From contig NZ_JAWOCR010000039.1 of assembly GCF_046483665.1 (NCBI RefSeq), forward strand, positions 32,377-96,376: 64,000 nt of DNA, written 5' to 3'. The translations under genes were made by a program, and so were the position numbers. Of this stretch, positions 25,648 to 34,316 are shown piece after piece (the first letter of the stretch is position 1; the number at the start of each line of letters is the position of its first letter). Source of the DNA: Thiohalophilus sp046483665. GTDB lineage: Bacteria; Pseudomonadota; Gammaproteobacteria; UBA6429; Thiohalophilaceae. The notes under the pieces were generated by a model, which was not told where the DNA came from, did not search any database, and worked only from the letters and a program-made list of their open reading frames with translations.

Positions 25648-26514
25648 TTACAACCAGTAGACAAAGATAAACAGACCGAGCCATACCACATCAACAAAGT
25701 GCCAGTACCAGGCTGCCGCCTCAAAGGCAAAGTGATGCTTGGCCGTAAAGTGCCCCTTGATTGATCTTAACAACATCACCAGCAACATGATCGCGCCAAC
25801 CATTACATGCAGACCATGAAAACCGGTCAGCATAAAGAAAGTCGACCCATAAATTCCGGATGACAGTTTGAGATTCAGATCACTATAAGCATGACCATAT
25901 TCCCAGGCCTGCAGTGAAATAAATACTGCGCCGAGTAACACAGTCAGAAAAAGCCCGGCGATCAATTGCGTACGATTGTTTCTCTTCAGACCCCAGTGAG
26001 CCCAGGTAACGGTCAGACCGGACGTCAGCAGGATAACTGTATTGTAAAAAGGGACTCCCCAGGCACCGATAACATCCTTCGGTTTGTCAAAGCCTTCACC
26101 CGGCACATCCAGCAAGGGCCAGGCTGCCTGGAAGTTAGGCCATAACAATTCGCCGGTCATGGCATTGTTGCCTGCCCCATCAAGCCAGGGCAATGCCCAT
26201 TGCCTTACGTAGAACAGGACGCCAAAGAAGGCAGCAAAAAACATCACCTCCGAAAAAATAAACCAGGCCATGCTCATGCGAAAAGAGGTGTCTACCTGCG
26301 CATTGTATTGTCCACCTTCACTTTCGGAGATGACTTTGCCAAACCAGCCAAACATCATCACGATGACGATAATGGCGCCGGCGATCATCCACAGGCTGCT
26401 GCCACCATGCAACCAACCGGCAAAACCGGCCAGTAGCGTGAACAGACCAACCGAGCCGACAATTGGCCAATGGCTCGGCTCGGGTAAATAATAGCTACCT
26501 TGTGCGTGTGACAT
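25648..26514 (-). CDS. ctaE: Cytochrome c oxidase subunit III
   Basis: A 288-aa membrane protein with seven predicted helices, typical of aa3-type subunit III. Family motifs include WPIVGSVGLF at the start, FFWFSEVMFFAAFFG-like FIFSEVMFFAAFFGVL near 88-102, and FYFLTGFHGLHVMVG-like FMLTGFHGLHVMVGA and WYWHFVDVVWL near the end. It stabilises subunit I and closes the structural operon. Confidence 0.96.
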   Translation of the reverse strand: MSHAQGSYYLPEPSHWPIVGSVGLFTLLAGFAGWLHGGSSLWMIAGAIIVIVMMFGWFGKVISESEGGQYNAQVDTSFRMSMAWFIFSEVMFFAAFFGVLFYVRQWALPWLDGAGNNAMTGELLWPNFQAAWPLLDVPGEGFDKPKDVIGAWGVPFYNTVILLTSGLTVTWAHWGLKRNNRTQLIAGLFLTVLLGAVFISLQAWEYGHAYSDLNLKLSSGIYGSTFFMLTGFHGLHVMVGAIMLLVMLLRSIKGHFTAKHHFAFEAAAWYWHFVDVVWLGLFIFVYWL

Positions 26515-26551
26515 GGCTACCCCTCTTTTATGCTTATTATGCTAATTGTTA

Positions 26552-27190
26552 TTAGTTCGAATAGACCTGACTGTTTTCAGCAATCGTAATCTGCTTGTTG
26601 TTACCTTCCAGCCTGGCGTTTTTATCAGTATCAAAAAATGTATAGCCAAGAGTGATCGTATTGACGTGGTCAGGCAAATCCGGATCAACTACAAATACCA
26701 GTGGCATTTCCTTGACCTCCCCCGGCTCGAAAGTTTGCTGGTTAAAGCAGAAACACTCCATCTTGGTGAAATATTTCACTGCCTGGGACGGCGAGAGACT
26801 AGGCACTGCCTGTGCCACAACAGTCTGGTCTGTCCTGTTCCTGGCATAAAATTTCACCTGCCTGATTTCACCAGGGTGTAACTTCATGGTCCGGGTCATT
26901 GTTTTGAATTCCCAGGCCATATTCTGATTTAACGTAGTCGTAAACTGGACTGTTACTGTGCGATCGAGATCCTTTCTTGCTGCCAGCTCCCGGCCTTTGG
27001 CGGAGCCTTTTTCCGCGGTATAACTGCCATCCTGAATCTCCAGAAAGCGACCATTAATACCGAAGGCATCACAGACCATATCGTACAAAGGAACCAGTGC
27101 AAACCCAAAGCCGAACATCGCAAACACAACTACGGTCAGCTTGCTTATCAGTCGACCATGTGTTTTTTCGGGATTGTTGTCCTGTGTCAT
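26552..27190 (-). CDS. ctaG: Cytochrome c oxidase assembly protein CtaG (Cox11)
   Basis: Copper chaperone that loads the CuB site of subunit I. The 212-aa protein has an N-terminal helix (about 18-38) and a periplasmic immunoglobulin-like domain with the copper motif CFCFNQQTF near 145-153. It lies 6 bp after the 35-aa membrane protein and before ctaE, the standard coxB-coxA-ctaG-coxC order. Confidence 0.96.
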   Translation of the reverse strand: MTQDNNPEKTHGRLISKLTVVVFAMFGFGFALVPLYDMVCDAFGINGRFLEIQDGSYTAEKGSAKGRELAARKDLDRTVTVQFTTTLNQNMAWEFKTMTRTMKLHPGEIRQVKFYARNRTDQTVVAQAVPSLSPSQAVKYFTKMECFCFNQQTFEPGEVKEMPLVFVVDPDLPDHVNTITLGYTFFDTDKNARLEGNNKQITIAENSQVYSN

Positions 27191-27196
27191 GACCGG

Positions 27197-27304
27197 TTAC
27201 CAGTATTTGGCAAAAATCGCGATATAGAATCCCAGGGCAATCAACACCAGGATTGCAATTGTCGATTTTTTTGCTTTCGATCGTGCCACGTAACTACTCA
27301 TCAT
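27197..27304 (-). CDS. 35-aa single-helix membrane protein between ctaD and ctaG
   Basis: A 35-codon frame, MMSSYVARSKAKK then a hydrophobic helix (about 15-32) ending FAKYW. The basic N-terminus predicts a cytoplasmic start. AGG of AAGGCAGGT lies just upstream of the ATG pair at 27304/27301. It ends 6 bp before ctaG and begins 56 bp after ctaD. Many proteobacterial cox operons have a comparable short gene here, annotated as a small oxidase assembly protein; I infer the same role from position and topology. Confidence 0.8.
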   Translation of the reverse strand: MMSSYVARSKAKKSTIAILVLIALGFYIAIFAKYW

Positions 27305-27360
27305 ACCTGCCTTGTCTGGTCATACGGGGAGACATTTATTACTGCCTCCCCACTTTCGAC

Positions 27361-28932
27361 TTATTTAACCTGTGGTGGTGTTTCAAAGGTATGATACGGC
27401 GCCGGTGAAGGAACCGTCCATTCCAGGCCGTCTGCGCCATCCCAGACCTTGTCGGTGGCTTTTTCTCCACCTCGAATAGTCTTAATGAGGATATACAGGA
27501 ACAGCAGCTGACTGGCACCGAAGACAAATCCGCCGATCGAGGCCATCATGTTGAACTCGGCAAACATCGGGGAATAGTCCGGAATCCGTCGCGGCATACC
27601 GGCCAGACCGACAAAGTGCATCGGGAAGAACAGCACATTGACGGAAATGGCTGACAGCCAGAAGTGCCACCTGGCCAGTGTTTCGCTGTACATGTTACCG
27701 GTCCATTTCGGCAGCCAGTAGTACACGCCTGCGATAATCGCGAACACCGCACCGGTCACCAGTACATAGTGGAAATGCGCCACAACAAAATAGGTATCGT
27801 GATACTGGAAGTCAGCCGGCGCCACACCCAGCATCAGGCCGGTAAACCCGCCAATGGTGAACAGGAACACAAAGGCGATCGCCCACAGCATCGGTGCCTC
27901 GAAGGTCATCGAGCCTTTCCACATGGTGGCGGTCCAGTTGAACACCTTGACCGCGGTCGGCACCGCAATCATTACCGTGGCGTACATAAAGTAGAGCTCA
28001 CCCGCCAGCGGCATGCCTACCGTAAACATATGGTGCGCCCAGACGATGAATGACAGGAACGCAATGGCTGCGGTCGCATAAACCATCGACGCATATCCAA
28101 ACAGCGGCTTGCGGGCGAAGGTCGGAATAATCTGCGAGACCACACCGAAGGCCGGCAGGATCATGATGTAAACCTCTGGGTGTCCGAAGAACCAGAACAC
28201 ATGCTGGAACAGTACCGGGTCACCACCGCCGGCCGCATCAAAGAAGCTGGTGCCAAAGTTGCGATCGGTCAGCATCATGGTTACCGCACCGGCGAGTACC
28301 GGCATAACGGCAATCAGCAGGAAGGCGGTAATCAACCAGGTCCAGACGAACAGCGGCATCTTCATCAGCGTCATGCCCGGCGCGCGCATGTTCAAAATGG
28401 TTGCGATAATATTGATGGCCCCCATGATGGACGAGAAGCCGAGCAGGTGAATCGCAAAGATGAAGAAATCCGTGCTGGCCGGCGCAAACGTCGTGGACAA
28501 TGGGGCATAAAAGGTCCAGCCGAAGGCCGGGCCGCCGCCTTCCATGAACAGGGTGCTGACCAGCATGGTGCCAGCGAACGGCAATATCCAGAATGACCAG
28601 TTGTTCATGCGTGGCAGGGCCATGTCCGGCGCACCGATCATCAGTGGAATCTGCCAGTTGGCCAGACCGACGAACGCCGGCATGACCGCCCCGAAGACCA
28701 TGATCAGGCCATGCATGGTGGTCATCTGGTTAAAGAAGTGGGGATCGACAATCTGCATACCCGGCTGAAACAGCTCAGCACGAATAACCATAGCCATGGC
28801 GCCGCCGGTCAGGAACATAATGAAAGCGAACCACAGATACAGGGTACCGATATCTTTATGGTTGGTGGTAAACAGCCAACGCGTAATACCCGTCGGGTGG
28901 TGATGCTCGTGTGTCGCAGCTACTGTACTCAT
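27361..28932 (-). CDS. ctaD: Cytochrome c oxidase subunit I (aa3-type)
   Basis: Catalytic heme a/heme a3-CuB subunit of a type A heme-copper oxidase. The 523-aa protein has 12 predicted helices, the CuB/Tyr motif GHPEVYIMILP (His-Tyr cross-link), the paired His in VWAHHMFTVGMP, and the ligand motif YFVVAHFHYVL. The D-channel entry region (NWQIPLMIGAPDMALPRMNNWSFW) is present, so proton pumping is expected. It lies 21 bp after ctaC. Confidence 0.97.
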   Translation of the reverse strand: MSTVAATHEHHHPTGITRWLFTTNHKDIGTLYLWFAFIMFLTGGAMAMVIRAELFQPGMQIVDPHFFNQMTTMHGLIMVFGAVMPAFVGLANWQIPLMIGAPDMALPRMNNWSFWILPFAGTMLVSTLFMEGGGPAFGWTFYAPLSTTFAPASTDFFIFAIHLLGFSSIMGAINIIATILNMRAPGMTLMKMPLFVWTWLITAFLLIAVMPVLAGAVTMMLTDRNFGTSFFDAAGGGDPVLFQHVFWFFGHPEVYIMILPAFGVVSQIIPTFARKPLFGYASMVYATAAIAFLSFIVWAHHMFTVGMPLAGELYFMYATVMIAVPTAVKVFNWTATMWKGSMTFEAPMLWAIAFVFLFTIGGFTGLMLGVAPADFQYHDTYFVVAHFHYVLVTGAVFAIIAGVYYWLPKWTGNMYSETLARWHFWLSAISVNVLFFPMHFVGLAGMPRRIPDYSPMFAEFNMMASIGGFVFGASQLLFLYILIKTIRGGEKATDKVWDGADGLEWTVPSPAPYHTFETPPQVK

Positions 28933-28953
28933 TCTTATCTCCTCCGCTACGCC

Positions 28954-30093
28954 TTAGCGTGCTGCCTTTACGGCTGACGGTTGCACAACGCTGGCGTCGT
29001 TGCCCCAGCTTTTACGTTCATAAGTGATAACCGCGGCCAGATCGGCATCATTGAGCTGCGGACCAAAGGCCTGCATTGAAGTCCCGCTCTTGCCATTCAG
29101 AACAATATCGATATGGCCTTCAGCCGGACCGGTAGTAATCTCCCCGTCGACCAGCCCCGGGAAAGTACCTGGAATGCCCTGTCCGTTGGCCTGGTGACAG
29201 GCAGCGCAGTTGGCTTTGTACACTTCTTCGCCCCGGGCCAGCAGTTCCTCCTCGGCCCATTCCTGGTCGCTTCCGGCACTGGCTGCTGCGGCAGCCTGTT
29301 TTTGCTCTGCAACCCAGTCCTGATACTCATTCTCAGCGACCACCTTGACGACGATAGGCATAAAGCCGTGATCCTTGCCACATAGCTCGGCACATTGACC
29401 GCGATAGGTCCCGGTTTCAGTCGCTTCGAACCAGCTTTCATTGATATAGCCGGGAATAGCATCACGCTTGACCCCGAGGTCGGGGACCCACCAGGCATGA
29501 ATCACATCATTTGACGTGGTCAGTATCCGGACTTTTTTGTTAACCGGAACCACGATCGGGTTGTCTACATCCAGCAGATAGTTTTCTACTGTCCGTACAT
29601 CCACGCCAGAGTCTTTTTGTCGAGCTTCGTTACTGGCTGAATCAAGGTTACTGAAAAAGCTTACGTCTTCATCCAAATATTCGTATTGCCATTTCCATTG
29701 CCAGCCGGTCGCCTTGACGGTAACGTCGGCATTGCTGGTGTCCTCTATCTTAATCAGCGTCTTGGTCGCCGGTATGGCAATCAAGACAAGAACCACCAGC
29801 GGGACAATAGTCCAGATGACTTCCACGGTGGTACTTTCATGAAACTGCGCCGGTTTCGCTCCCCTGGATTTACGGTGCTTGAAAAGGGAATAAATCATTA
29901 CCCCGAATACACCGATACCAACGATAGTGACAATCCACAGCACCAGCATGTGCAGGCCATAAATCTCCTTGCCGACGACAGTCACTGTCTCGGACATATT
30001 CAGGCCGTATTCTGCAAATGCGCTGCCCGGACCCAACAACAAAACAGCATATAGGAAGCTTCGGAGCTTTCTCGTTATAGTATTTGCCGACAT
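28954..30093 (-). CDS. ctaC: Cytochrome c oxidase subunit II with fused cytochrome c (caa3-type)
   Basis: A 379-aa protein with a signal peptide (cut near AFA-EY at 27), two helices (about 45-70 and 92-112) and a cupredoxin domain holding CuA ligands H199, C234, E236, C238, H242 and M245. A C-terminal cytochrome c domain follows a linker, with heme site C296-A-A-C299-H300. The fusion marks the enzyme as caa3-type, so it carries its own electron-entry heme. It is the first gene of the oxidase operon; the 469 bp upstream are AT-rich and should hold its promoter. Confidence 0.96.
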   Translation of the reverse strand: MSANTITRKLRSFLYAVLLLGPGSAFAEYGLNMSETVTVVGKEIYGLHMLVLWIVTIVGIGVFGVMIYSLFKHRKSRGAKPAQFHESTTVEVIWTIVPLVVLVLIAIPATKTLIKIEDTSNADVTVKATGWQWKWQYEYLDEDVSFFSNLDSASNEARQKDSGVDVRTVENYLLDVDNPIVVPVNKKVRILTTSNDVIHAWWVPDLGVKRDAIPGYINESWFEATETGTYRGQCAELCGKDHGFMPIVVKVVAENEYQDWVAEQKQAAAAASAGSDQEWAEEELLARGEEVYKANCAACHQANGQGIPGTFPGLVDGEITTGPAEGHIDIVLNGKSGTSMQAFGPQLNDADLAAVITYERKSWGNDASVVQPSAVKAAR

Positions 30094-30562
30094 ACCTCTA
30101 CCTCTTCCGGTTGGGAATCACTTGATTTTATTGATTATGGTTTTTCTATGCTCTCGCCACACACGCTTGTTTTAATATTTATGATCAGCCAGAGTGGAAA
30201 ATTTATAAATTGAATCTTATCTGCTGCCTGAGACTGTTGATTACCTGCTGGCAGCAGGCTTTTGTTTATTCTTGTTTTTCAAATACAACTGCCCCGGCCT
30301 GTTTTTGCCGGCCAGCGGAATGCCATCTTTTACAGATTATTATCCATGGTAGTCAGGCGTATCCGGCTCCGCAATAAAAAAGAAAGTATGGGCTTATAAC
30401 AAACAGATATAAAAGTAACCGCTAATATGATTATCTTCTAATTAGCTATTTGCCGGTTTTCTGCTACCTGCTAACCAGTAATGTACTTTCAGTGGTGTGG
30501 CTTGCTTAATGAGCTTAACGATTAACCTGGAAATTGCCAATGAGTTTCATTCATTCAGAATA
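30094..30562. other. Intergenic region upstream of the caa3 operon
   Basis: This 469-bp AT-rich stretch separates ctaC from the end of bioD. I see no open frame with a ribosome site. Two short hairpin-forming sequences are present: CCTGCTGGCAGCAGG at 30244-30258, followed on the plus strand by a T-rich stretch, and CCGGC...GCCGG at 30294-30311. The promoter of ctaC must lie here on the minus strand, but no single -35/-10 pair stands out. Confidence 0.6.
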
Positions 30563-31267
30563 TTACAACAAACTTATATTGATGCTTGCTACCAGTTGTT
30601 CGAATTGTTGCGGAGCAAGTGGAGTGCGCTGGTAGGGAATCTGCGCCAGGCAGGGTACAGGAAGACGGGACTCGAGGGTCTGCAGATTGCCCTGTTGAGC
30701 CGCAAAATCGGGGTCGACCCCATTGGCGATCCAGCCGACCACCGGGATATTCTGTTGTTCGATACTTTCGATCGTTAGCATTGCATGATTCAAACAACCC
30801 AGTCGCATTCCGACTACCAGCACTACCGGCAAGCCCAGCAAGCCAGGTAAATCTGAAACAGAAAAACTGTCATTCAGGGGTACGCGCCAACCACCGACAC
30901 CTTCGACAATAACCTGATCGCTGTGTCGTTGTAATTGCTCAAAAGCCCGGAGGATCGGTTCACGCTCAATACGAACACCTGCCTGACTGGCCGCCAGATG
31001 CGGGGCGATCGGGGGCTCGAACACATAGGGATTGATCAATTCATACGCCAGCGGCAGACCAGACTGCTGTTGTAATTGCAGCGCATCATCATTGACCAGC
31101 TGCCCTTGCTGATACTCCCCGCCGCTGGCAACAGGCTTCATCGCGGCGACCCGTAACCCATGCTGTTGCAAAGCCGCGATCAACAAACGGCTGCAAAAGG
31201 TCTTCCCGATCTCCGTGTCGGTACCGGTAACAAACACGCCCGGGTATTGTGTCATTGAACTACTCAT
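30563..31267 (-). CDS. bioD: Dethiobiotin synthetase BioD
   Basis: ATP-dependent carboxylation of DAPA to dethiobiotin, the penultimate step of biotin synthesis. The 234-aa protein has the P-loop GTDTEIGKT at 15-23, the substrate Lys in MKPVASG and the EGVGGWRVPL segment near 115. It overlaps bioC by 4 bp and closes the bio run. Confidence 0.95.
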   Translation of the reverse strand: MSSSMTQYPGVFVTGTDTEIGKTFCSRLLIAALQQHGLRVAAMKPVASGGEYQQGQLVNDDALQLQQQSGLPLAYELINPYVFEPPIAPHLAASQAGVRIEREPILRAFEQLQRHSDQVIVEGVGGWRVPLNDSFSVSDLPGLLGLPVVLVVGMRLGCLNHAMLTIESIEQQNIPVVGWIANGVDPDFAAQQGNLQTLESRLPVPCLAQIPYQRTPLAPQQFEQLVASINISLL

Positions 31268-32142
31268 CGGCCGATGAATTTGACAGGTACTTCACGGGGA
31301 TCCGCGCAGCTCTGACCACTGGATTCCATTGCCCAGGCATGCCCATATAACACTTCATAACTTACCGGCAGTCGCTGCTCACGGCGAAATTTCTCATAGG
31401 CTTCTTTGACCGCCTGCATGCGCCGCTTGCCGGTCAGGCCACGGGCACGTCCCCGGGTAACGTTATGCGCGCCAATTTGTTTTAGATCACGCATGATGGA
31501 AAACAGATCCGGATAGGTTACTGTCAGCATTTCCATGTCCATGACCGGGTCGCCAAAACCGTGACGCAACAGGGCATCGCCAATATCATGCATATCAATA
31601 AACCGGTTGGTATGTGAGTATGCATCCACTGCCTCAAAACACTGGCGCAACTCGCCAAGGGTATCCGGCCCGAAGGTGCTGAACATTAACAACCCGTTCG
31701 GCTTCAGGACGCGACGCATTTCGGCAAAGGTCTGTTCCAGATCCACGCACCACTGGATGGCCAGACTGGAAAAAATCATATCCACACTGGCATCGGCCAG
31801 CGGCAGTTGCTCGGCATCGCCGGCTACATACCGAAAGCGGCTGCGCATCTTCTGCCATAAACCCGGTTTGCCCCGGGCCTGACCCAGCATATTCAAGGAT
31901 ACATCAAGTGCCCATATCTCGCTGCCAGGATAACGCTGTGCCAGCGCGGGTAATGTATAGCCCGTACCGCAGCCCACATCCAGCAGACGTTGCGGAACAT
32001 GTTTTATGTAATCGAGTCGTTCCAGAATGCGATCAGCCACTTCCCGCTGCAATACCGCGGCCTGATCATAACTTTTGGCGGCACGATCAAACGCTGTACG
32101 GGACTGCCGCTTGTCGACCATCTGTGCGTCATTATCTTGCAT
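31264..32142 (-). CDS. bioC: Malonyl-ACP O-methyltransferase BioC
   Basis: Methylates malonyl-ACP so that it can prime pimelate synthesis by the fatty acid machinery. The 292-aa protein has the SAM motif LLDVGCGTGYTLPAL at 53-67 and the family N-terminus (KRQSRTAFDRAAKSYDQAAVLQ). A C-terminal segment rich in basic residues makes it about 40 aa longer than E. coli BioC. It overlaps bioH and bioD. Confidence 0.95.
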   Translation of the reverse strand: MQDNDAQMVDKRQSRTAFDRAAKSYDQAAVLQREVADRILERLDYIKHVPQRLLDVGCGTGYTLPALAQRYPGSEIWALDVSLNMLGQARGKPGLWQKMRSRFRYVAGDAEQLPLADASVDMIFSSLAIQWCVDLEQTFAEMRRVLKPNGLLMFSTFGPDTLGELRQCFEAVDAYSHTNRFIDMHDIGDALLRHGFGDPVMDMEMLTVTYPDLFSIMRDLKQIGAHNVTRGRARGLTGKRRMQAVKEAYEKFRREQRLPVSYEVLYGHAWAMESSGQSCADPREVPVKFIGR

Positions 32143-32929
32143 GTAGAAACATCATCACTTGTTGAATAAATGTCTGCGGGTGAGAGACAAACGGCGCATG
32201 TCCCGCCCCCTCGATAACCACAGTCTGACTGTCTTCAAATTCGCCTGCCAGAGCTACTGCGGCCGCCGCTGGCACCAGCATGTCCTGTTCTCCCATCACC
32301 AGCAGCAGCGGCATCTGGCGGATTCGCGCTAACTGTTCGCGCAAATCCGCCTCTTTCAAAATGGTCAGTCCGCTTTGCAGCGCCGTTACGTTAACCCCGG
32401 CCATCTCCAGTACCTGCTGACGTAAGGTACGCAATGCCTCCCGGGCCGACTCACTGCCCTTGACCTGCAGTGCCAGGAAACGTTGCAGAGTCATTCGATG
32501 ATCTTCGCGCAGTTGTGCCGCGAAGCTCTCCAGCAGTTGTGGCGGCATCGCATGCGGCCAGTCGTCGGCCTGGCTGAAACGCGGGGTACTGGCCACCAGC
32601 AGCATTCCCCGAATCTGTTCGGGTCGTTGCAGCGCAATCTGCAGAGCCGCCAGCCCCCCCAGTGACCAGCCCAGCCAGAAAGCCGGCCCGTCCAGTTGCG
32701 GCGACACACTTTGCCATATTCTTTCCGCCAGTTGCGGCAAGTCAAACTCACTGTCAGCGTGCTGACTTTGCCCGTGCCCGGGCAAATCCACCAGATGCAG
32801 ACGGTACTGCGCCTGCAGCGCCTCGCTCACCGTGTACCAGATACCGCTATGCATGCCCCAGCCATGCAATAACACCAGGTCCGGCCCCTGTCCCGTGCGA
32901 GTCACCTGAAGTGGTGATGTGTTCGTCAT
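32132..32929 (-). CDS. bioH: Pimeloyl-ACP methyl ester carboxylesterase BioH
   Basis: Hydrolyses the methyl ester of pimeloyl-ACP, freeing the carboxyl group and ending chain growth. The 265-aa alpha/beta hydrolase has oxyanion motif LHGWGMHSGIW (21-31), nucleophile elbow GWSLGG with S89, an Asp near 214 (MGEQDML) and His near 242 (GAGHAPFVSHP). Next to bioC, the gene it functionally complements. Confidence 0.95.
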   Translation of the reverse strand: MTNTSPLQVTRTGQGPDLVLLHGWGMHSGIWYTVSEALQAQYRLHLVDLPGHGQSQHADSEFDLPQLAERIWQSVSPQLDGPAFWLGWSLGGLAALQIALQRPEQIRGMLLVASTPRFSQADDWPHAMPPQLLESFAAQLREDHRMTLQRFLALQVKGSESAREALRTLRQQVLEMAGVNVTALQSGLTILKEADLREQLARIRQMPLLLVMGEQDMLVPAAAAVALAGEFEDSQTVVIEGAGHAPFVSHPQTFIQQVMMFLHAR

Positions 32930-32932
32930 GCT

Positions 32933-34090
32933 TTATAACACCGTCTCGATCCTGTCCAGCAGCTGCGTGATATCCGCCGGCTCATGCGTGGCCGAAAAAG
33001 TAATACGCAGACGCGCCGTGCCCCGGGGCACCGTCGGCGGACGGATCGCGCTGATCAGAATGCCCTGCTGTTTCAACTTGTCACTCAAGGCCAGCGCCCG
33101 TTCGGTCTCGCCGACAATCCACGGCTGTATGGGGGTGGTCGATGCACCCAGATCCAACCCCAGCTGCGCGGCGCCGGCACGAAACTGTGTGATCAACTGC
33201 TGCAGTTTGTCTCGCCGCCAGGCTTCCGTCTGTACCAGTTGCAGACTGGCCCGGGTTGCCTCGGCCACGGCCGGGGGCAATGCCGTGGTATAGATATAAC
33301 TGCGGGCCTGCTGAATCAGGCTTTCTATCAGGGCTTCCTCGCCGGCGACAAACGCGCCGAAAGTCCCAAAACCCTTGCCCAGTGTGCCGACCAGAATTGG
33401 CACCTCATTGATTCCCAGATCATACTGTTCCAGCGAGCCCCGGCCGCTGCCGCCGATGACACCCAGCCCGTGAGCATCATCTACCATCAACCACGCGTCC
33501 TGCTGCCGGGCCCGTTGCGCCAGTGACGGCAACGGCGCCAGATCGCCGTCCATGCTGAACACGCCATCAGTAGCAATCAGCCGGGTTGTTGCCTTGCTGC
33601 TGTCCAGCAACTGCTGCAGGTGTTCACTGTCAGCATGCCGGTAGCGTTGCAATCGCGCGCCGGACAATTGTGCCGCATCGATTAGCGAGGCATGGTTGAT
33701 GCGATCTTCGAATATCGCATCCCTGCGCCCGAGCAAGGCACTGGCCACACCGAGGTTAGCCATATAGCCCGTGGAAAACAGCAGTGCCCGGGGCCGTCCG
33801 ACGAACCCGGCCAGCTCTTCTTCCAGCTGATGATGTGGCCGGGCATGCCCGCTCACCAGATGTGCCGCCCCGCTGCCCACGCCGTACTCATCGACGCCGC
33901 GTTTGAACGCCTGTTTAACCTCGGGGTGATTGGCCAGACCGAGATAATCATTACTGCAGAAATTCAGATATTCGCGCCCGTCAATCACCACCCGCGGCCC
34001 CTGTGGCCCCTCCAGCACCTGCCGCGAGCGATACAAATGCCGCGCCCGGCGTTCCTCAAGACCTTCCTGCAACTTCTGATAACTGACCAT
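32933..34090 (-). CDS. bioF: 8-amino-7-oxononanoate synthase BioF
   Basis: PLP enzyme that condenses pimeloyl-ACP with alanine. The 385-aa protein shows FCSNDYLGLANHPEV near the N-terminus, the PLP-ring-stacking and Asp motif DDAHGLGVIG, and the Schiff-base lysine in GTLGKGFGTFGA near 238. It leads the bioF-bioH-bioC-bioD run; bioB lies upstream across a 226-bp repeat-bearing gap. Confidence 0.96.
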   Translation of the reverse strand: MVSYQKLQEGLEERRARHLYRSRQVLEGPQGPRVVIDGREYLNFCSNDYLGLANHPEVKQAFKRGVDEYGVGSGAAHLVSGHARPHHQLEEELAGFVGRPRALLFSTGYMANLGVASALLGRRDAIFEDRINHASLIDAAQLSGARLQRYRHADSEHLQQLLDSSKATTRLIATDGVFSMDGDLAPLPSLAQRARQQDAWLMVDDAHGLGVIGGSGRGSLEQYDLGINEVPILVGTLGKGFGTFGAFVAGEEALIESLIQQARSYIYTTALPPAVAEATRASLQLVQTEAWRRDKLQQLITQFRAGAAQLGLDLGASTTPIQPWIVGETERALALSDKLKQQGILISAIRPPTVPRGTARLRITFSATHEPADITQLLDRIETVL

Positions 34091-34100
34091 AAAAAGAGAT

Positions 34101-34308
34101 TAACGCAGAGGCGCAAAGGCGCAGAGGTCGCAAAGAATGGAATAAAATGATTCGTGTACCATCAACGCCGTTTTCATTTTGGTCGTCCTCTTTCAGTCGC
34201 GCTGGTCATCAAAAAGAACTCCAACCGGTGCTATTAACTGCCTGGTAACCCGGTACGACAAGAACAATCAAATAATAAATCCTCTGCGTTCTTTGCGCCT
34301 TTGCGTTA
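34101..34308. repeat. MITE-like inverted repeat pair between bioB and bioF
   Basis: Left arm (34101-34135, words AACGCAGAGGCGCAAAG and GCGCAGAGG) and right arm (34281-34308, words CCTCTGCG, TTCTTTGCGCC and TTTGCGTTA) are imperfect inverse complements of each other, flanking about 145 bp with no gene. Similar pairs lie at 50018-50142 and 56486-56559. The element fills nearly the whole gap. Confidence 0.7.
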
Positions 34309-34316
34309 TGAATTTT

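Noticed and set aside
30244..30311. Small RNA or terminator pair in the ctaC upstream region
   Set aside because: Two short hairpins exist but stems are only about 5-7 bp and no promoter or plus-strand gene precedes them; reported only as intergenic content.
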